Source: JBCCGI01 sp039029355 (lineage in GTDB: Bacteria; Planctomycetota; UBA1135; GCA-002686595). Taken from it: a DNA stretch of 64,000 bases. The DNA lies in assembly GCA_039029355.1 (NCBI GenBank), contig JBCCGI010000006.1:1-64000 (forward strand). Reading direction: 5' to 3'. The notes under the pieces are model-generated. The model did not search any database, was not told the DNA's origin, and saw nothing but the letters and a program-made list of their open reading frames with translations. Shown piece after piece: positions 43,294 to 52,514 of the stretch (position 1 is the first letter of the stretch; every line of letters begins with the position of its first letter). Both the position numbers and the translations under genes were made by a program.

Positions 43294-46200
43294 ATCGCTC
43301 ACGGCTGTGGGCGGTCTGCCGGCTCGACCTGGCACACGCGCTGCGGCGGCCGCTCTTCTGGATCTGGGCGCTGATCGTCTTCTTCTGCGCGTTCGGGCTG
43401 TCGAACGGCGGCGTGCAGATCGAAGCGGGCGACTCCAGCACCGGCGGTAAGCAGGCGTTCGTCACTTCGGCCTTCTCGTATGCGCTCGAGCTGTCGCTGA
43501 TCGGTGCGCTCTTTTACACCTTCTTCGTGGCCTTCGCGGCCGGGATGGAGCTGATCCGCGACCGCGAGCAGCGCATCGAGCCGCTGCTGCACGCGACCCC
43601 GCTGACCGCGGGCGAGTACGTCTGGGGCCGCTTCCTCGCCGCCGCGCTCGCGTCGCTGGGGATGCTCGCGGTGCAGGTCGCGCTCGGCGCCTTCTTCAAG
43701 CACGTCATCACGGCCGAGAGCGACCCGGACCTCGTCGGCGCTTTCTCGCCGCTGGCGGTGCTGCAGCCGGCGCTGCTCTTCTCCGTGCCGCTGATCGTGT
43801 TCACCGCCGGGGCGTCGTTCTGGATCGGCGAGCGGACGCGCAACTCGATCCTGGTTGTGCTGTTCCCGCTGGTGCTCCTGCTCGCGAGCATCTTCTTCTT
43901 CTGGACCTGGACGCCGGCGTGGCTCGACCCCCAGGTGAACCGCGCGCTGATGTTCGTCGACCCTACCGGCTTCCGCTGGCTGCAGCAGACGTGGCTCGAG
44001 GTCGATCGCGGCGCGGACTTCTACAACACGGCGCTGATCGGGTTCGACGCGCCGTTCTATGCCTCGCGGGCGTTGATGGTGATGCTCGGGCTGGTGGGCG
44101 TGCGCTCGGCGCGACGCCACCTCGAGCGGACGCTCCGCGGCAAGCGCGTGCGCGAGCGCGACGTGTCGCGCGCACTCGCCGGCGGTTCGGGCCTCGGCCC
44201 GACGCCGGCTCCGCAGCGGATCCCGCTGGCCGAGCTGCGCATGCGCACCAAGCGGCGACTGGCTCCGTCGAGCTTCCTCGAGCTGCTGAAGATCGAGCTC
44301 CGCTTCCTGATGGGGCATCCGGGCGTATGGCTCTTCCTGCCGCTCCTGGTGTTGAACGCCACCTTCGACGCTATCTACGCGGTCGGCGCCTTCGACACGC
44401 CGCTGCTGCTGACGCCGGGACGGACGGCGGTGGGGTCGCTGAACGAGCTCACCTTCACGCTGTGCCTGCTGCTGATGTTCTTCACGGTCGAGAGCCTGCG
44501 GCGCGAGCGCACGACCGGCGTGGGCGCGATCGCGTTCGCGGCGCCTGTGTCGACCCGGGTGATCATCCTTGCGAAGCTCGTGGCGACGAGCATGCTCGCG
44601 ATCGCCTGCGTGCTGCCGGTGCTTGCAACGTGCGTCGTATTGATCGTCGTAGAGGAGACCGTGACGCTCGACCTGCAGCCGTACCTCGTGGTGTACGGGC
44701 TGCTGCTGCTGCCGACGGCGCTGTTCTGGAACGCGCTGACGGCGGCGGTGTATGCGGCGACGCGCAACCGCTTCGCGACGTACGCGATCGCCATCGGGCT
44801 GATGATCTGGGCCGGCGTCGAGTTCGCGCTGGGCGACATGAGCTGGACGTGGAACTGGTCGTTGGTCGGCGCGCTGCGCTGGACCGACATGGGCCTGTTC
44901 GAGATGGACCGCAGCGCGCTGCTGATGAACCGCGGCATGGTGCTCGGGGCGGCGCTCTTCCTGGTGGCGCTCACGGTACGGATCTTCCCGCGGCGCGGAT
45001 TCGACTCGACGCGGGTCGTGCTGCGGCTTCGCCCGCTGCCGCTCCTGCGCACCGCGCTCGTGCTGCTGCCGTGGGCGGCCCTCCCGATCGGGCTCGGGAT
45101 CGCGCTCCAGAAAGAGGTCAACGCCGGCCCCGGCGGGGTGCGCGCCGAGCGCTGGGCGAAGGACTACTGGCGGCGCAACGTGCGCACCTGGCTCGACGCG
45201 CCCGAGCCCGACCTGGTCGGTGCCGAGGTCGAGCTCGACCTGGAACCCGCGCGCCGCTGGCTGCACAGCCGCGGCACGCTCTCGCTCGCGAACGTACACT
45301 CGACGCCGCTTCCGAGCGTCGCGCTGACCGGCGCGCCCCACTGGGAGGAGGTCACCTGGACCCTCGACGGCGAGGGCTTCGAGCCGGACAACCGCTCCGG
45401 ACTCTACGTCTTCGAGCTCCCCGAACCGCTGCCGCCCGGCGGGCGCTGCGACGTCGGCTTCGACTTCCAAGGCGTGCTCCTCGACGGCTTCTCCAAGAAC
45501 GGCGAGGGCTCGCCCGAGTTCATCCTCGAGTCGGGCGTCGTACTGACGAGCTTCCGCCCGACCTTCGTGCCGGTGGTCGGCTTCGAGGAGTCGACCGGCG
45601 TCGACGAAGACAACAGCTACGACGCGCGCGAGTATCCCGGAGACCACTACGAGGGCGAGACCCCGGCGCTCTTCGGCCCCAACGCCCCGCACCCGGTGCG
45701 CGTCACCGTGACCGCGCCGGAGGACTACACGATGAACTCCGTCGGCGTGCTCATGAGTGAGTCGGTCGAGGACGGACGGCGCACGGTCACCTGGGAGAGC
45801 GACGAGCCCGTGCGCTTCTTCAACGTCGTCGGCGGACGCTGGGACGTGCGCCGCGGCGAGCGTACGGCGGTATTCCACCACCCCGAGCACGCGTACAACG
45901 TCGACGAGATGATCGCGGCGCTCGATGGAGCGCTCGAGCACTACTCCGAGTGGTTCCACCCCTTCCCGTGGCAGGAGCTCAAGCTGTCCGAGTTCCCCGC
46001 CTACGCCGGCTACGCGCAGGGCTTCCCGACCAACATCACCTTCTCGGAGTCGATCGGCTTCCTGACCCAGGACAACGAGAGCTCGCACACGGCGTTCTTC
46101 GTCACCGCACACGAGGCGGCGCACCAGTGGTGGGGCAACCTGGTCACGCCGGGGGAAGGCCCCGGCGGCAACCTGCTGTCCGAGGGTACCGCCCACTTCT

Positions 46201-46892
46201 CGACCATCCTGCTGCTCGAAGCCGTGAAGGGCGAACACGCGCGCCAGGAGTTCTGCCGCAGCATCGAGAACGAGTACAACGACGAGCGCGTGGTCGACTC
46301 CGAGCGCGAGATGGTGCACGTCGACGGCAGCCGCGACGGCGACCAGACCGTCACCTACGAGAAGATGGGCTGGGTCACGTGGATGCTGATGCAGCACATG
46401 GGCCGCGACAACATGCTGGCGGGCCTGCGCTCGTTCTTCGACCGCTACGTGACCGAGCGCGACCACCCGGTGCTCGAGGACTTCACGGCGCACATGCGCC
46501 CCTTCGCGCCCGAACCGGACGCGTTCGACGCCTTCATCGACCAGTGGTTCCACCGCGTCGTGCTGCCCGAGTACGTCCTGGAAGACGTCCGCACCGAGCC
46601 GCGGGAAGGCGGCGGTGCGGACGTGGTCTTCACGGTCCGCAACACGGGCGACGCTACGATGCCGGTCGAGGTCGCCGCGACGCGCGGGGCGCGCTTCCCC
46701 GACGCGGAGAACGAGGGCGACGACGAAGCCGACGCGGAGCCCTACGAGGAGGCCCGCGCGTCGGTCACGCTCGCCGCGGACGAGTCCGCCGAGCTGCGCA
46801 TCGCGTGCGACTTCGAGCCGCAGCTGCTGCTCGTCGACCCCGACGTACTGGTGCTACAGCGCGGCCGCGAGCGAGCGCTTCACCGCTTCTGA
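43290..46892 (+). CDS. ABC-2 permease fused to an M1-family metallopeptidase
   Basis: 1200 residues. The first about 625 residues carry two ABC-2-type membrane blocks, one near 20-250 and a second near 340-600, each with about six helices. The C-terminal about 550 residues are an extracytoplasmic M1 aminopeptidase-like domain. Zinc motif HEAAHQWWGN has its histidines at 941 and 945, and the third ligand is Glu in LSEGTAHFS. FPAYAGYAQGFPTNITFSES replaces the usual GAMEN exopeptidase motif, so aminopeptidase specificity is doubtful. Such fused proteins occur in Bacteroidota, Acidobacteriota and others next to an ATPase, as here. The tail overlaps the convergent GGDEF gene by 13 nt. Confidence 0.9.
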   Translation: MNRSRLWAVCRLDLAHALRRPLFWIWALIVFFCAFGLSNGGVQIEAGDSSTGGKQAFVTSAFSYALELSLIGALFYTFFVAFAAGMELIRDREQRIEPLLHATPLTAGEYVWGRFLAAALASLGMLAVQVALGAFFKHVITAESDPDLVGAFSPLAVLQPALLFSVPLIVFTAGASFWIGERTRNSILVVLFPLVLLLASIFFFWTWTPAWLDPQVNRALMFVDPTGFRWLQQTWLEVDRGADFYNTALIGFDAPFYASRALMVMLGLVGVRSARRHLERTLRGKRVRERDVSRALAGGSGLGPTPAPQRIPLAELRMRTKRRLAPSSFLELLKIELRFLMGHPGVWLFLPLLVLNATFDAIYAVGAFDTPLLLTPGRTAVGSLNELTFTLCLLLMFFTVESLRRERTTGVGAIAFAAPVSTRVIILAKLVATSMLAIACVLPVLATCVVLIVVEETVTLDLQPYLVVYGLLLLPTALFWNALTAAVYAATRNRFATYAIAIGLMIWAGVEFALGDMSWTWNWSLVGALRWTDMGLFEMDRSALLMNRGMVLGAALFLVALTVRIFPRRGFDSTRVVLRLRPLPLLRTALVLLPWAALPIGLGIALQKEVNAGPGGVRAERWAKDYWRRNVRTWLDAPEPDLVGAEVELDLEPARRWLHSRGTLSLANVHSTPLPSVALTGAPHWEEVTWTLDGEGFEPDNRSGLYVFELPEPLPPGGRCDVGFDFQGVLLDGFSKNGEGSPEFILESGVVLTSFRPTFVPVVGFEESTGVDEDNSYDAREYPGDHYEGETPALFGPNAPHPVRVTVTAPEDYTMNSVGVLMSESVEDGRRTVTWESDEPVRFFNVVGGRWDVRRGERTAVFHHPEHAYNVDEMIAALDGALEHYSEWFHPFPWQELKLSEFPAYAGYAQGFPTNITFSESIGFLTQDNESSHTAFFVTAHEAAHQWWGNLVTPGEGPGGNLLSEGTAHFSTILLLEAVKGEHARQEFCRSIENEYNDERVVDSEREMVHVDGSRDGDQTVTYEKMGWVTWMLMQHMGRDNMLAGLRSFFDRYVTERDHPVLEDFTAHMRPFAPEPDAFDAFIDQWFHRVVLPEYVLEDVRTEPREGGGADVVFTVRNTGDATMPVEVAATRGARFPDAENEGDDEADAEPYEEARASVTLAADESAELRIACDFEPQLLLVDPDVLVLQRGRERALHRF

Positions 46893-48082
46893 ACGCGATG
46901 CCCGGCGGTCCCGCCCGTGCTGCGCTTCACGCGGCGCGGGCGCGGCCGCAGCCAGTCCGCGCGGGCGCCCTTGGAGACGCCGCGCACGCAGACCCGGTCG
47001 CGTCCCATCTCCTTGGCCGCGTAGACGGCGCGGTCAGCGGCGTCGATCAGCTCCTCGGCGGGAGCGGTCACGCCGTCGCGCACGCCGGTCGCTCCGACGC
47101 TCGTCGTGACGCTCAGCTCGCCCCCACCCGGCAACTGGATCGGCGTGACCGCGATCCGGGCACGGATCGACTCGCCGACGCTGGCGGCCTCCATCGGGCC
47201 CGCGCCGGACAACACCACGACGAACTCCTCGCCGCCCCAGCGGCCGACGCAGTCGTAGGCGCGCACCGAGTTCTGCAGGCGCTGAGCGACCTCGCGCAGC
47301 ACCGCGTCGCCCGCGGGGTGGCCGTGGTTGTCGTTGATCGACTTGAAGTGATCGAGGTCGATCATCAGCACGCCGATCGCCGAGCCGTCGCGCTCCGCCT
47401 TGGAGAGCTCGACGCCGAGCCGGTCCTCGATCGCGCCGCGGTTCCACACGCCGGTGAGCGAGTCGACCTGGGCCTTGCGCTGGGCGTTTTCGAGCTCCTC
47501 GACGAGGTAGCGCTGAGTCGTGCGCAGCCGGTCGGCGCGCAGCTCGACCTCGACCATCGCCGCCAGATCGCGCAGGCTGTCGAGGTCCGAGGCGCTCAGG
47601 CGACGAGGCCGGGTGTCGATCACGCACAGCGTGCCGACCCGGTGTCCGTCCGCCGAGTGCAGCGGATGTCCGGCATAGAAGCGGACCTGCGGCTCGCCCG
47701 AAACGACCGGGTGGTCCTTGAAGCGCGTGTCACGCGCGGCGTTGGGGACGACGAGCGTCTCCTCGGCCCGAATCGCGAGGTCGCAGAACGAGTTGGTGCG
47801 CGGCGTCTCGCGCGCCTCGACCCCTTGGGCCGACTTGAACCACTGCCGTTCCGCGTCGACCAGGCTGACGAGCGCCATCGGCACGTCAAACAGCCGGCAC
47901 GCGAGACGGGTAATGCGGTCGAAGCGCTCCTCGGGAGGCGTGTCGAGCACGCTGAGCGCGCGTAGCGCGTTAAGTCGGCGGGCCTCAGCGCTGCGAGCGA
48001 GCGGGCCCTCCGAGTCCAAATGAGTCGGTGGACGACTACGGGCTTCCCCGGAGCCGACGAGTGCGGTTTCCCCACAGTCCAT
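46880..48082 (-). CDS. GAF-domain diguanylate cyclase
   Basis: Makes cyclic di-GMP. From the ATG at 48082 (AAGGGAAG just upstream) it has 400 residues. The GAF sensor at about 35-185 has RLNALRALSVLDTPPEERFDRITRLACRLFDVPMALVSLVD and SFCDLAI. A short coiled linker leads to the GGDEF domain, with DSLTGVWNRGA, IDLDHFKSINDNHGHPAGD, and the active site GGEEF at 283-287. RAYD five residues before it is an intact product-inhibition (I-) site. The N-terminal sequence preceding this ATG is upstream leader, not included. No membrane segment: a cytoplasmic sensor, ligand unknown. Confidence 0.93.
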   Translation of the reverse strand: MDCGETALVGSGEARSRPPTHLDSEGPLARSAEARRLNALRALSVLDTPPEERFDRITRLACRLFDVPMALVSLVDAERQWFKSAQGVEARETPRTNSFCDLAIRAEETLVVPNAARDTRFKDHPVVSGEPQVRFYAGHPLHSADGHRVGTLCVIDTRPRRLSASDLDSLRDLAAMVEVELRADRLRTTQRYLVEELENAQRKAQVDSLTGVWNRGAIEDRLGVELSKAERDGSAIGVLMIDLDHFKSINDNHGHPAGDAVLREVAQRLQNSVRAYDCVGRWGGEEFVVVLSGAGPMEAASVGESIRARIAVTPIQLPGGGELSVTTSVGATGVRDGVTAPAEELIDAADRAVYAAKEMGRDRVCVRGVSKGARADWLRPRPRRVKRSTGGTAGHRVQKR

Positions 48083-48181
48083 GTCGTTTTCTTCCCTTCG
48101 GCCCGTGGAGCGAACGTCTGCCTCGCACCGCCACGCGCCTGTGGGAACCGCTATCGAGCGGAACGGGCCGGAACCTTTTGC

Positions 48182-48223
48182 CCGCACCCGGAACTTTTTT
48201 TTCAACCCCCTTTTTGGGTGCGG
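48182..48223. terminator. Possible terminator stem-loop between sulfatase and cyclase genes
   Basis: CCGCACCC (48182-48189) pairs with GGGTGCGG (48216-48223) around a 26-nt loop that holds T8 and T5 runs on the plus strand. The long loop makes it weak. It lies between the stop of the leftward sulfatase-like gene and the start of the leftward cyclase gene. Confidence 0.35.
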
Positions 48224-48262
48224 AATCCGGGAACGGGCCCGAGCCGCTCCCGGGATCGGGGC

Positions 48263-49786
48263 TCAGAAGTAGCCCATCGCCTCGAGCTTGGCGCGCGTCT
48301 CGTCGTCGACCGTCCGATCGACGTCGGAGGCATCCGCCGAGCGGGCGGCAACGGCGCGGAGGCGCTCCATCCAGGCGTCGAGGTCGCGGCCCTCGAGCTG
48401 CTGGATCGGCCGCTCCTCGTCGGGATCGGAGGTCAGGTCGAACAGCAGGAACTGGTCGCGCGCGGGCGAGAACAGCAGCTTGCGGCGCTCGTCCCGCAGG
48501 GCGAAGTAGTCGTCGACGGCCACGGCGTGGGTCTCGGCCAGCAGCACGCGCTCGGCCGGCTGGAGCAGCGAGACCCCCTCCTGCCCCGGCAGCGGCGCCA
48601 GGTCGAGCACGTGCAGGATGGTCGGCACGACGTCGATGTGGCGCGCGATGCCATCCGCCTGATGGCCGAGCTCGGCGCGCGCCGCGTGGCCCGCGGGCGG
48701 CTTGACGATCAGCGGCACGTGCAGCTGCTCGTCGAAGCAGTTCAGCCCGTGGTCGATCAGCCCGTGCTCGCCCAAGCCCTCGCCGTGGTCGGCGGTCAGC
48801 ACGATGAGCGCGTCGTCGTACAGCCCGCGCGCGCGCAGGTCGTCGAGGAACGCGCCCAGGTGGAGGTCGAAGAAGGCGACCTCGAGCTCGTAGCGCCGGC
48901 GCGCCTCGGCGGCGTCGGTCGCGTCCCAGGCCCACAGCTCGATATCGGCCTCCACGGCGGCGTCGCCGGGGTTCTGAACGCGGACCTCGACCTCGCTCGC
49001 GACGTGCACCGAGTCGTATTCGGCCACCAGCCGGCCGGCGGGCGTCTCGACGCCGACGTACTTGACCGAGAAGGGCGTCTCGGCGACGACGCTCAGCCGG
49101 TTCTCGCCGGGCGCCATCCGCAGCTTGGCGCGGAACGGGTCGAAGCCGGCGAGGTTCTGCACCTCGCCGACCACCTCGCCGTCGAAGACGACCTCGGCGG
49201 CGCTCTGCCGCGTCCCGTGCGCGCGGTAGGGTTGATGCGGATCCGCGAAGTGCGCGAAGAGGAAGAGCGGGCGCTCGTCCGCCTCGGCGCGGTCGAGCGC
49301 CTCGCGCATGTGGCCGACGGCGGCGTCGGCGGGGTTCAGCACGCGCCGCATGCGGTCGTCGTAGGCCTCGAAGCCGCGGTCGATGCGGTTGACGTCGCCG
49401 GCGGGAACCAGCGAGCAGAGGCTGACCACAGCCTCGGTGCGATAGCCGCGGCCCGCGAGCCATTCCGGTAGCAGCGGGAGGTCCTCGGGGATGCGCTGGG
49501 CGTTCAACAACACGCCGGTCTGGTGCGGATGCCGCGACGAGAACAGCGCGGTGTGCGAGGGCAGCGTCCAGCTCGTGTGGCTGAAGGCGCGCTCGAACAC
49601 CACGCCGTCGGCGGCGAGCCGGTCGAGGTTCGGCGTCGGCACGTCGCGCCCCGCGCCCACGGCGTGGTCGCCGCGCAGGGTGTCGACGACGATCAGCACG
49701 ACGTTGGCCCGCGGCGCCTCGGAGCGGCCGCCACACGCGGTGAAGAGCACAGCGACGGCGAGGAAGAGGAGGTTTCGTGCGGGCAT
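48263..49786 (-). CDS. Lipoprotein sulfatase-superfamily enzyme
   Basis: 507 residues with lipobox LFTAC at Cys18. The fold is shown by NVVLIVVDTLRGDHA, TSWTLPSHTALFSS, DPHQPY, and TADHGEGLGEHGLIDHG with C-terminal LLFDLTSDPDEERPI. As in the 38.7-kb gene, the nucleophile position is Thr74 (T-L-P-S-H) rather than Cys or Ser of C/S-x-P-x-R. An extra block of about 100 residues (about 200-310, with beta-type sequence such as NLAGFDPFRAKLRMAPGENRL) is inserted between the substrate pocket and the DHGE motif. This may bind a glycan. It is followed upstream by the membrane glycan gene. Confidence 0.85.
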   Translation of the reverse strand: MPARNLLFLAVAVLFTACGGRSEAPRANVVLIVVDTLRGDHAVGAGRDVPTPNLDRLAADGVVFERAFSHTSWTLPSHTALFSSRHPHQTGVLLNAQRIPEDLPLLPEWLAGRGYRTEAVVSLCSLVPAGDVNRIDRGFEAYDDRMRRVLNPADAAVGHMREALDRAEADERPLFLFAHFADPHQPYRAHGTRQSAAEVVFDGEVVGEVQNLAGFDPFRAKLRMAPGENRLSVVAETPFSVKYVGVETPAGRLVAEYDSVHVASEVEVRVQNPGDAAVEADIELWAWDATDAAEARRRYELEVAFFDLHLGAFLDDLRARGLYDDALIVLTADHGEGLGEHGLIDHGLNCFDEQLHVPLIVKPPAGHAARAELGHQADGIARHIDVVPTILHVLDLAPLPGQEGVSLLQPAERVLLAETHAVAVDDYFALRDERRKLLFSPARDQFLLFDLTSDPDEERPIQQLEGRDLDAWMERLRAVAARSADASDVDRTVDDETRAKLEAMGYF

Positions 49787-49804
49787 CGGCGGCGGCGTGG
49801 CGCC

Positions 49805-51277
49805 TTAGTCTAGCCTCGGCTCGACGATCAAGAGCGGCCAATGAGGGTGCTCGATGCGCGTGGTGCGCAGCTCCCTCGCCAGCGCGTGGGCGAGCGGCTC
49901 GAAGTAGGGCAACCGCTGCGCGATGGGCCCGCGGTCGTGCTGGGTCTCGAAGCCGAGGTCGAGCACCACGCGCCCGAGCTGTTCGACATACTGCCGCGCC
50001 TGCGCGATGAGCGTCGCGACGATCTCCTCTTCGGAGAGGCCCGCCTCCGAGGCCCGGGCCACCGCCTCCCACAGGTAGACCTCGGTCAGCGGGAAGTAGG
50101 CCGCCACGGCCGGCGCGTTGTCGACCGTCGCGGCGAAGACGCCGCCGCCCAGGTGCTCGCGCACGAGCTCGACGCGCTCGTTGACGTCCCAACCGCGGTC
50201 GAAGGAGCGCACGTTCCAGATTCCCAGCCCGGCCTGGATCAGCACCAGGAGCGCGCCGAGCGCCAACCCGCGCGGCGAGCTCCCGAGGGCGAGCGCAGCG
50301 AGGCACGCCAGAAACGGCGCGTGCCCCAGCGCATAGCCGCCGTACTCCGACACTCCCCAGCTGACGAGGAAGGCCAGCGGGAAGGCACAGCTCAACCCCA
50401 GCGCCAGACGCACGCGCGGCACGCCCCCCCCGCGCCAGAGCCCGGCCGCAGCCGCCGGCACGAGCAGCGCTAGCGGGAAGAGCCACCCATCCCAAAGGAA
50501 GCGCCACGCGCCGGGCGGCCGGGCGAAGTCGCGCAGGATGTCGGCCTCCTCCCCCGCGCTGGGCAGCGGCGAGCCGTAGCGCACGTAGCTCGCCAGCGCG
50601 CTCGCGGCCAGCGCACCGAGCAGCAGCGCCGGGCCGGCCACCAGGAGCAGCGTGCGGGCCGCGAAGGGCCGCGCGACGCGCTCGCGCCCGAGCTGGCACA
50701 GGAGGATCCACCCCGGCCCCAGCAGCAGCGCGAGCTGATGCGCCCAGAACGCGAGCCCGAAGAGCCCCGCCGCCAGCGGCAGGGCGACCGCGGGAACGCG
50801 CCACGGCAGCCGCAGCGTCAGCCAGGCCGCCAGCGCGACGACGCCGTAGTGGAGCGCGTGGACCTCGACCGTCGTCCCGAAGAACGCGGCCGCCGGCGAC
50901 AGTGCCACCAGCAGGGTCGCGAGAAGCCCCGCCAGCGCCCCGGCGCCGAGCTCGCGCGTCAGGAGCCACGTAGCGCCGGCCCCCACGCCTGCCGCGACCG
51001 CGCTGAGCACGCGCGTCGCCTCGATCGGGTCCGCCGCGTCTCCGCCGGGCAGGATTCCCGCCAGCGGGGCCACCAGGCGGCAGGCGGGCAGGAACAGGAA
51101 GTGGTAGGCGAGCGTGTCGCCGCGCGCATAGAAGGTCGCAAGCCCGGCGCCGTCTCCCAGCATCCGGTCCTGGAAAAGGGCCCGATACAGCACCGCTGCG
51201 GCCACGGAAAGCCCGACCGCGGCGAGGAGTTCCGCGGGAACGCGGCGCCTCGTCGGTTCCCCGTGCATCCCGCCCAA
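49805..51277 (-). CDS. Multi-pass membrane glycosyltransferase-like protein
   Basis: 490 residues with about ten hydrophobic helices. The N-terminal part resembles the DUF2723/PMT-type lipid-linked glycosyltransferases: helix 1, then an exposed acidic loop LGDGAGLATFYARGDTLAYH, and later TTVEVHALHYGVVALAAW. A soluble C-terminal segment of about 110 residues starts near 380. A sugar-transfer role at the outer face of the cytoplasmic membrane is likely but not proved by a catalytic motif. Starts of this gene and the rightward glycosyltransferase are 16 nt apart. Confidence 0.7.
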   Translation of the reverse strand: MGGMHGEPTRRRVPAELLAAVGLSVAAAVLYRALFQDRMLGDGAGLATFYARGDTLAYHFLFLPACRLVAPLAGILPGGDAADPIEATRVLSAVAAGVGAGATWLLTRELGAGALAGLLATLLVALSPAAAFFGTTVEVHALHYGVVALAAWLTLRLPWRVPAVALPLAAGLFGLAFWAHQLALLLGPGWILLCQLGRERVARPFAARTLLLVAGPALLLGALAASALASYVRYGSPLPSAGEEADILRDFARPPGAWRFLWDGWLFPLALLVPAAAAGLWRGGGVPRVRLALGLSCAFPLAFLVSWGVSEYGGYALGHAPFLACLAALALGSSPRGLALGALLVLIQAGLGIWNVRSFDRGWDVNERVELVREHLGGGVFAATVDNAPAVAAYFPLTEVYLWEAVARASEAGLSEEEIVATLIAQARQYVEQLGRVVLDLGFETQHDRGPIAQRLPYFEPLAHALARELRTTRIEHPHWPLLIVEPRLD

Positions 51278-51293
51278 CGTACCATCCGCCGCG

Positions 51294-52466
51294 GTGCGAA
51301 TCCTCTTCCTCTCCCAGCGCGTCCCCTACCCGCCCAACCGCGGCGACAAGATCACGACCTGGCGCCTGATCGAGCGCATGGCGCGCGACCACGAGGTGTC
51401 GGTCGTCGCCTTCGCCCACGACGAGGCCGACGAGGTCGCGGTCAAGCACCTGATCGACAAGGGCTTCGATACGGTGGCCGTGCGCCACCGCTCGCTGCCG
51501 GCGCGGATCAAGTCGCTGCCGCTGCTCCTGACGAAGACGCCGCTCACGCTCGGCTACTACGGCTCGAAGGGCGTGCAGCGCGAGGTCGACCAGCGCATCT
51601 TAGGCGCCGACCTGGTCTACGCGTACTCGTCGTCGATGGGCGCGTTCATGGTCGAGCACGACAAGCCGCGCGTGATGCACTTCGCCGAGCTCGACTCCGA
51701 CAAGTGGCGGCAGTACTCCGAGCGCAGCGGCCCGCCCGGCCGCTGGATCTACGGGCGTGAGGCGCGCACGCTGCTGGAGTTTGAGCGCCGCGTCGCCGCG
51801 GTGTGCCGCGCGAACGTGCTCTGCACGCCGCTCGAGGAGAAGATCTTCCAGGAGCGCATCCCCGGCGCGCCATCCATCGTGCTGCGCAACGGCGTCGACC
51901 TGCAGGAGTTCCGCCCGGACCCCGACTACGCCGAGCCCGGCCGCATCGTGTTCACCGGCGTGATGAACTACCTGCCGAACGTCGACGGCTGCCAGTGGTT
52001 TACGCGCCGCGTGTTCCTGCGCCTGCTGAAGGACTACGGCGACGTCCGCTTCGACATCATCGGCTCGCACCCCTCGCCCGAGGTCGAGGAGCTCGGCTCC
52101 TACCCCAACGTCCGCGTCACCGGCTTCGTGCCGGACACGCGCACGTACCTGCGCGAGGGCTCGATCTCGGTCGCGCCACTGCGCATCGCGCGCGGCATCC
52201 AGAACAAGGTGCTCGAGGCGCTGGCGATGGGGCTGCCGGTGGTCGGTACGACCTCCGCCACGCAGGGCGTCGAGGGCGAGCCCGGACGCGACTTCCTGCT
52301 CGCCGACGACGAGGACTCGTTCTACGAGGCCGTGAAGAGCCTGCTGGACGACCCCGAGAAGGCGCGCGAGCTGGGCCGCCGGGGGCGGGCCTTCGTCGAG
52401 GAGAACTACGACTGGGAGAAGTGCCTGGCGCCTCTGGACGGCATCCTGGCGGGCACGCTGCCCTGA
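51294..52466 (+). CDS. Family-4 glycosyltransferase, XrtA/PEP-CTERM-associated type (TIGR03087-like)
   Basis: 390 residues from a GTG start. The N-terminal segment LFLSQRVPYPPNRGDKITTWRL, the middle VMHFAELDSDKWRQYSERSGPPGRWIYGREARTLLEFERRVA and the second Rossmann domain (VVFTGVMNYLPNVDG, APLRIARGIQNKVLEALAMGLPVVGT) match the sugar transferases of exosortase-linked exopolysaccharide loci. The exchange of GT-B motifs is complete, so activity is expected. No exosortase or PEP-CTERM protein is seen in this window, so the link to sorting is only by family. Confidence 0.85.
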   Translation: MRILFLSQRVPYPPNRGDKITTWRLIERMARDHEVSVVAFAHDEADEVAVKHLIDKGFDTVAVRHRSLPARIKSLPLLLTKTPLTLGYYGSKGVQREVDQRILGADLVYAYSSSMGAFMVEHDKPRVMHFAELDSDKWRQYSERSGPPGRWIYGREARTLLEFERRVAAVCRANVLCTPLEEKIFQERIPGAPSIVLRNGVDLQEFRPDPDYAEPGRIVFTGVMNYLPNVDGCQWFTRRVFLRLLKDYGDVRFDIIGSHPSPEVEELGSYPNVRVTGFVPDTRTYLREGSISVAPLRIARGIQNKVLEALAMGLPVVGTTSATQGVEGEPGRDFLLADDEDSFYEAVKSLLDDPEKARELGRRGRAFVEENYDWEKCLAPLDGILAGTLP

Positions 52467-52476
52467 CCGGGCCTTC

Positions 52477-52505
52477 ATGACCTCGCGGCGCGCCGCAGGG
52501 GTCAT
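52477..52505 (+). terminator. Hairpin after glycosyltransferase gene
   Basis: ATGACCTCGCGGC (52477-52489) pairs imperfectly with GCCGCAGGGGTCAT (52492-52505) around a GGCGCGCC palindrome, 11 nt after the stop codon. There is no T-run. Confidence 0.55.
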
Positions 52506-52514
52506 AATCGGGGC

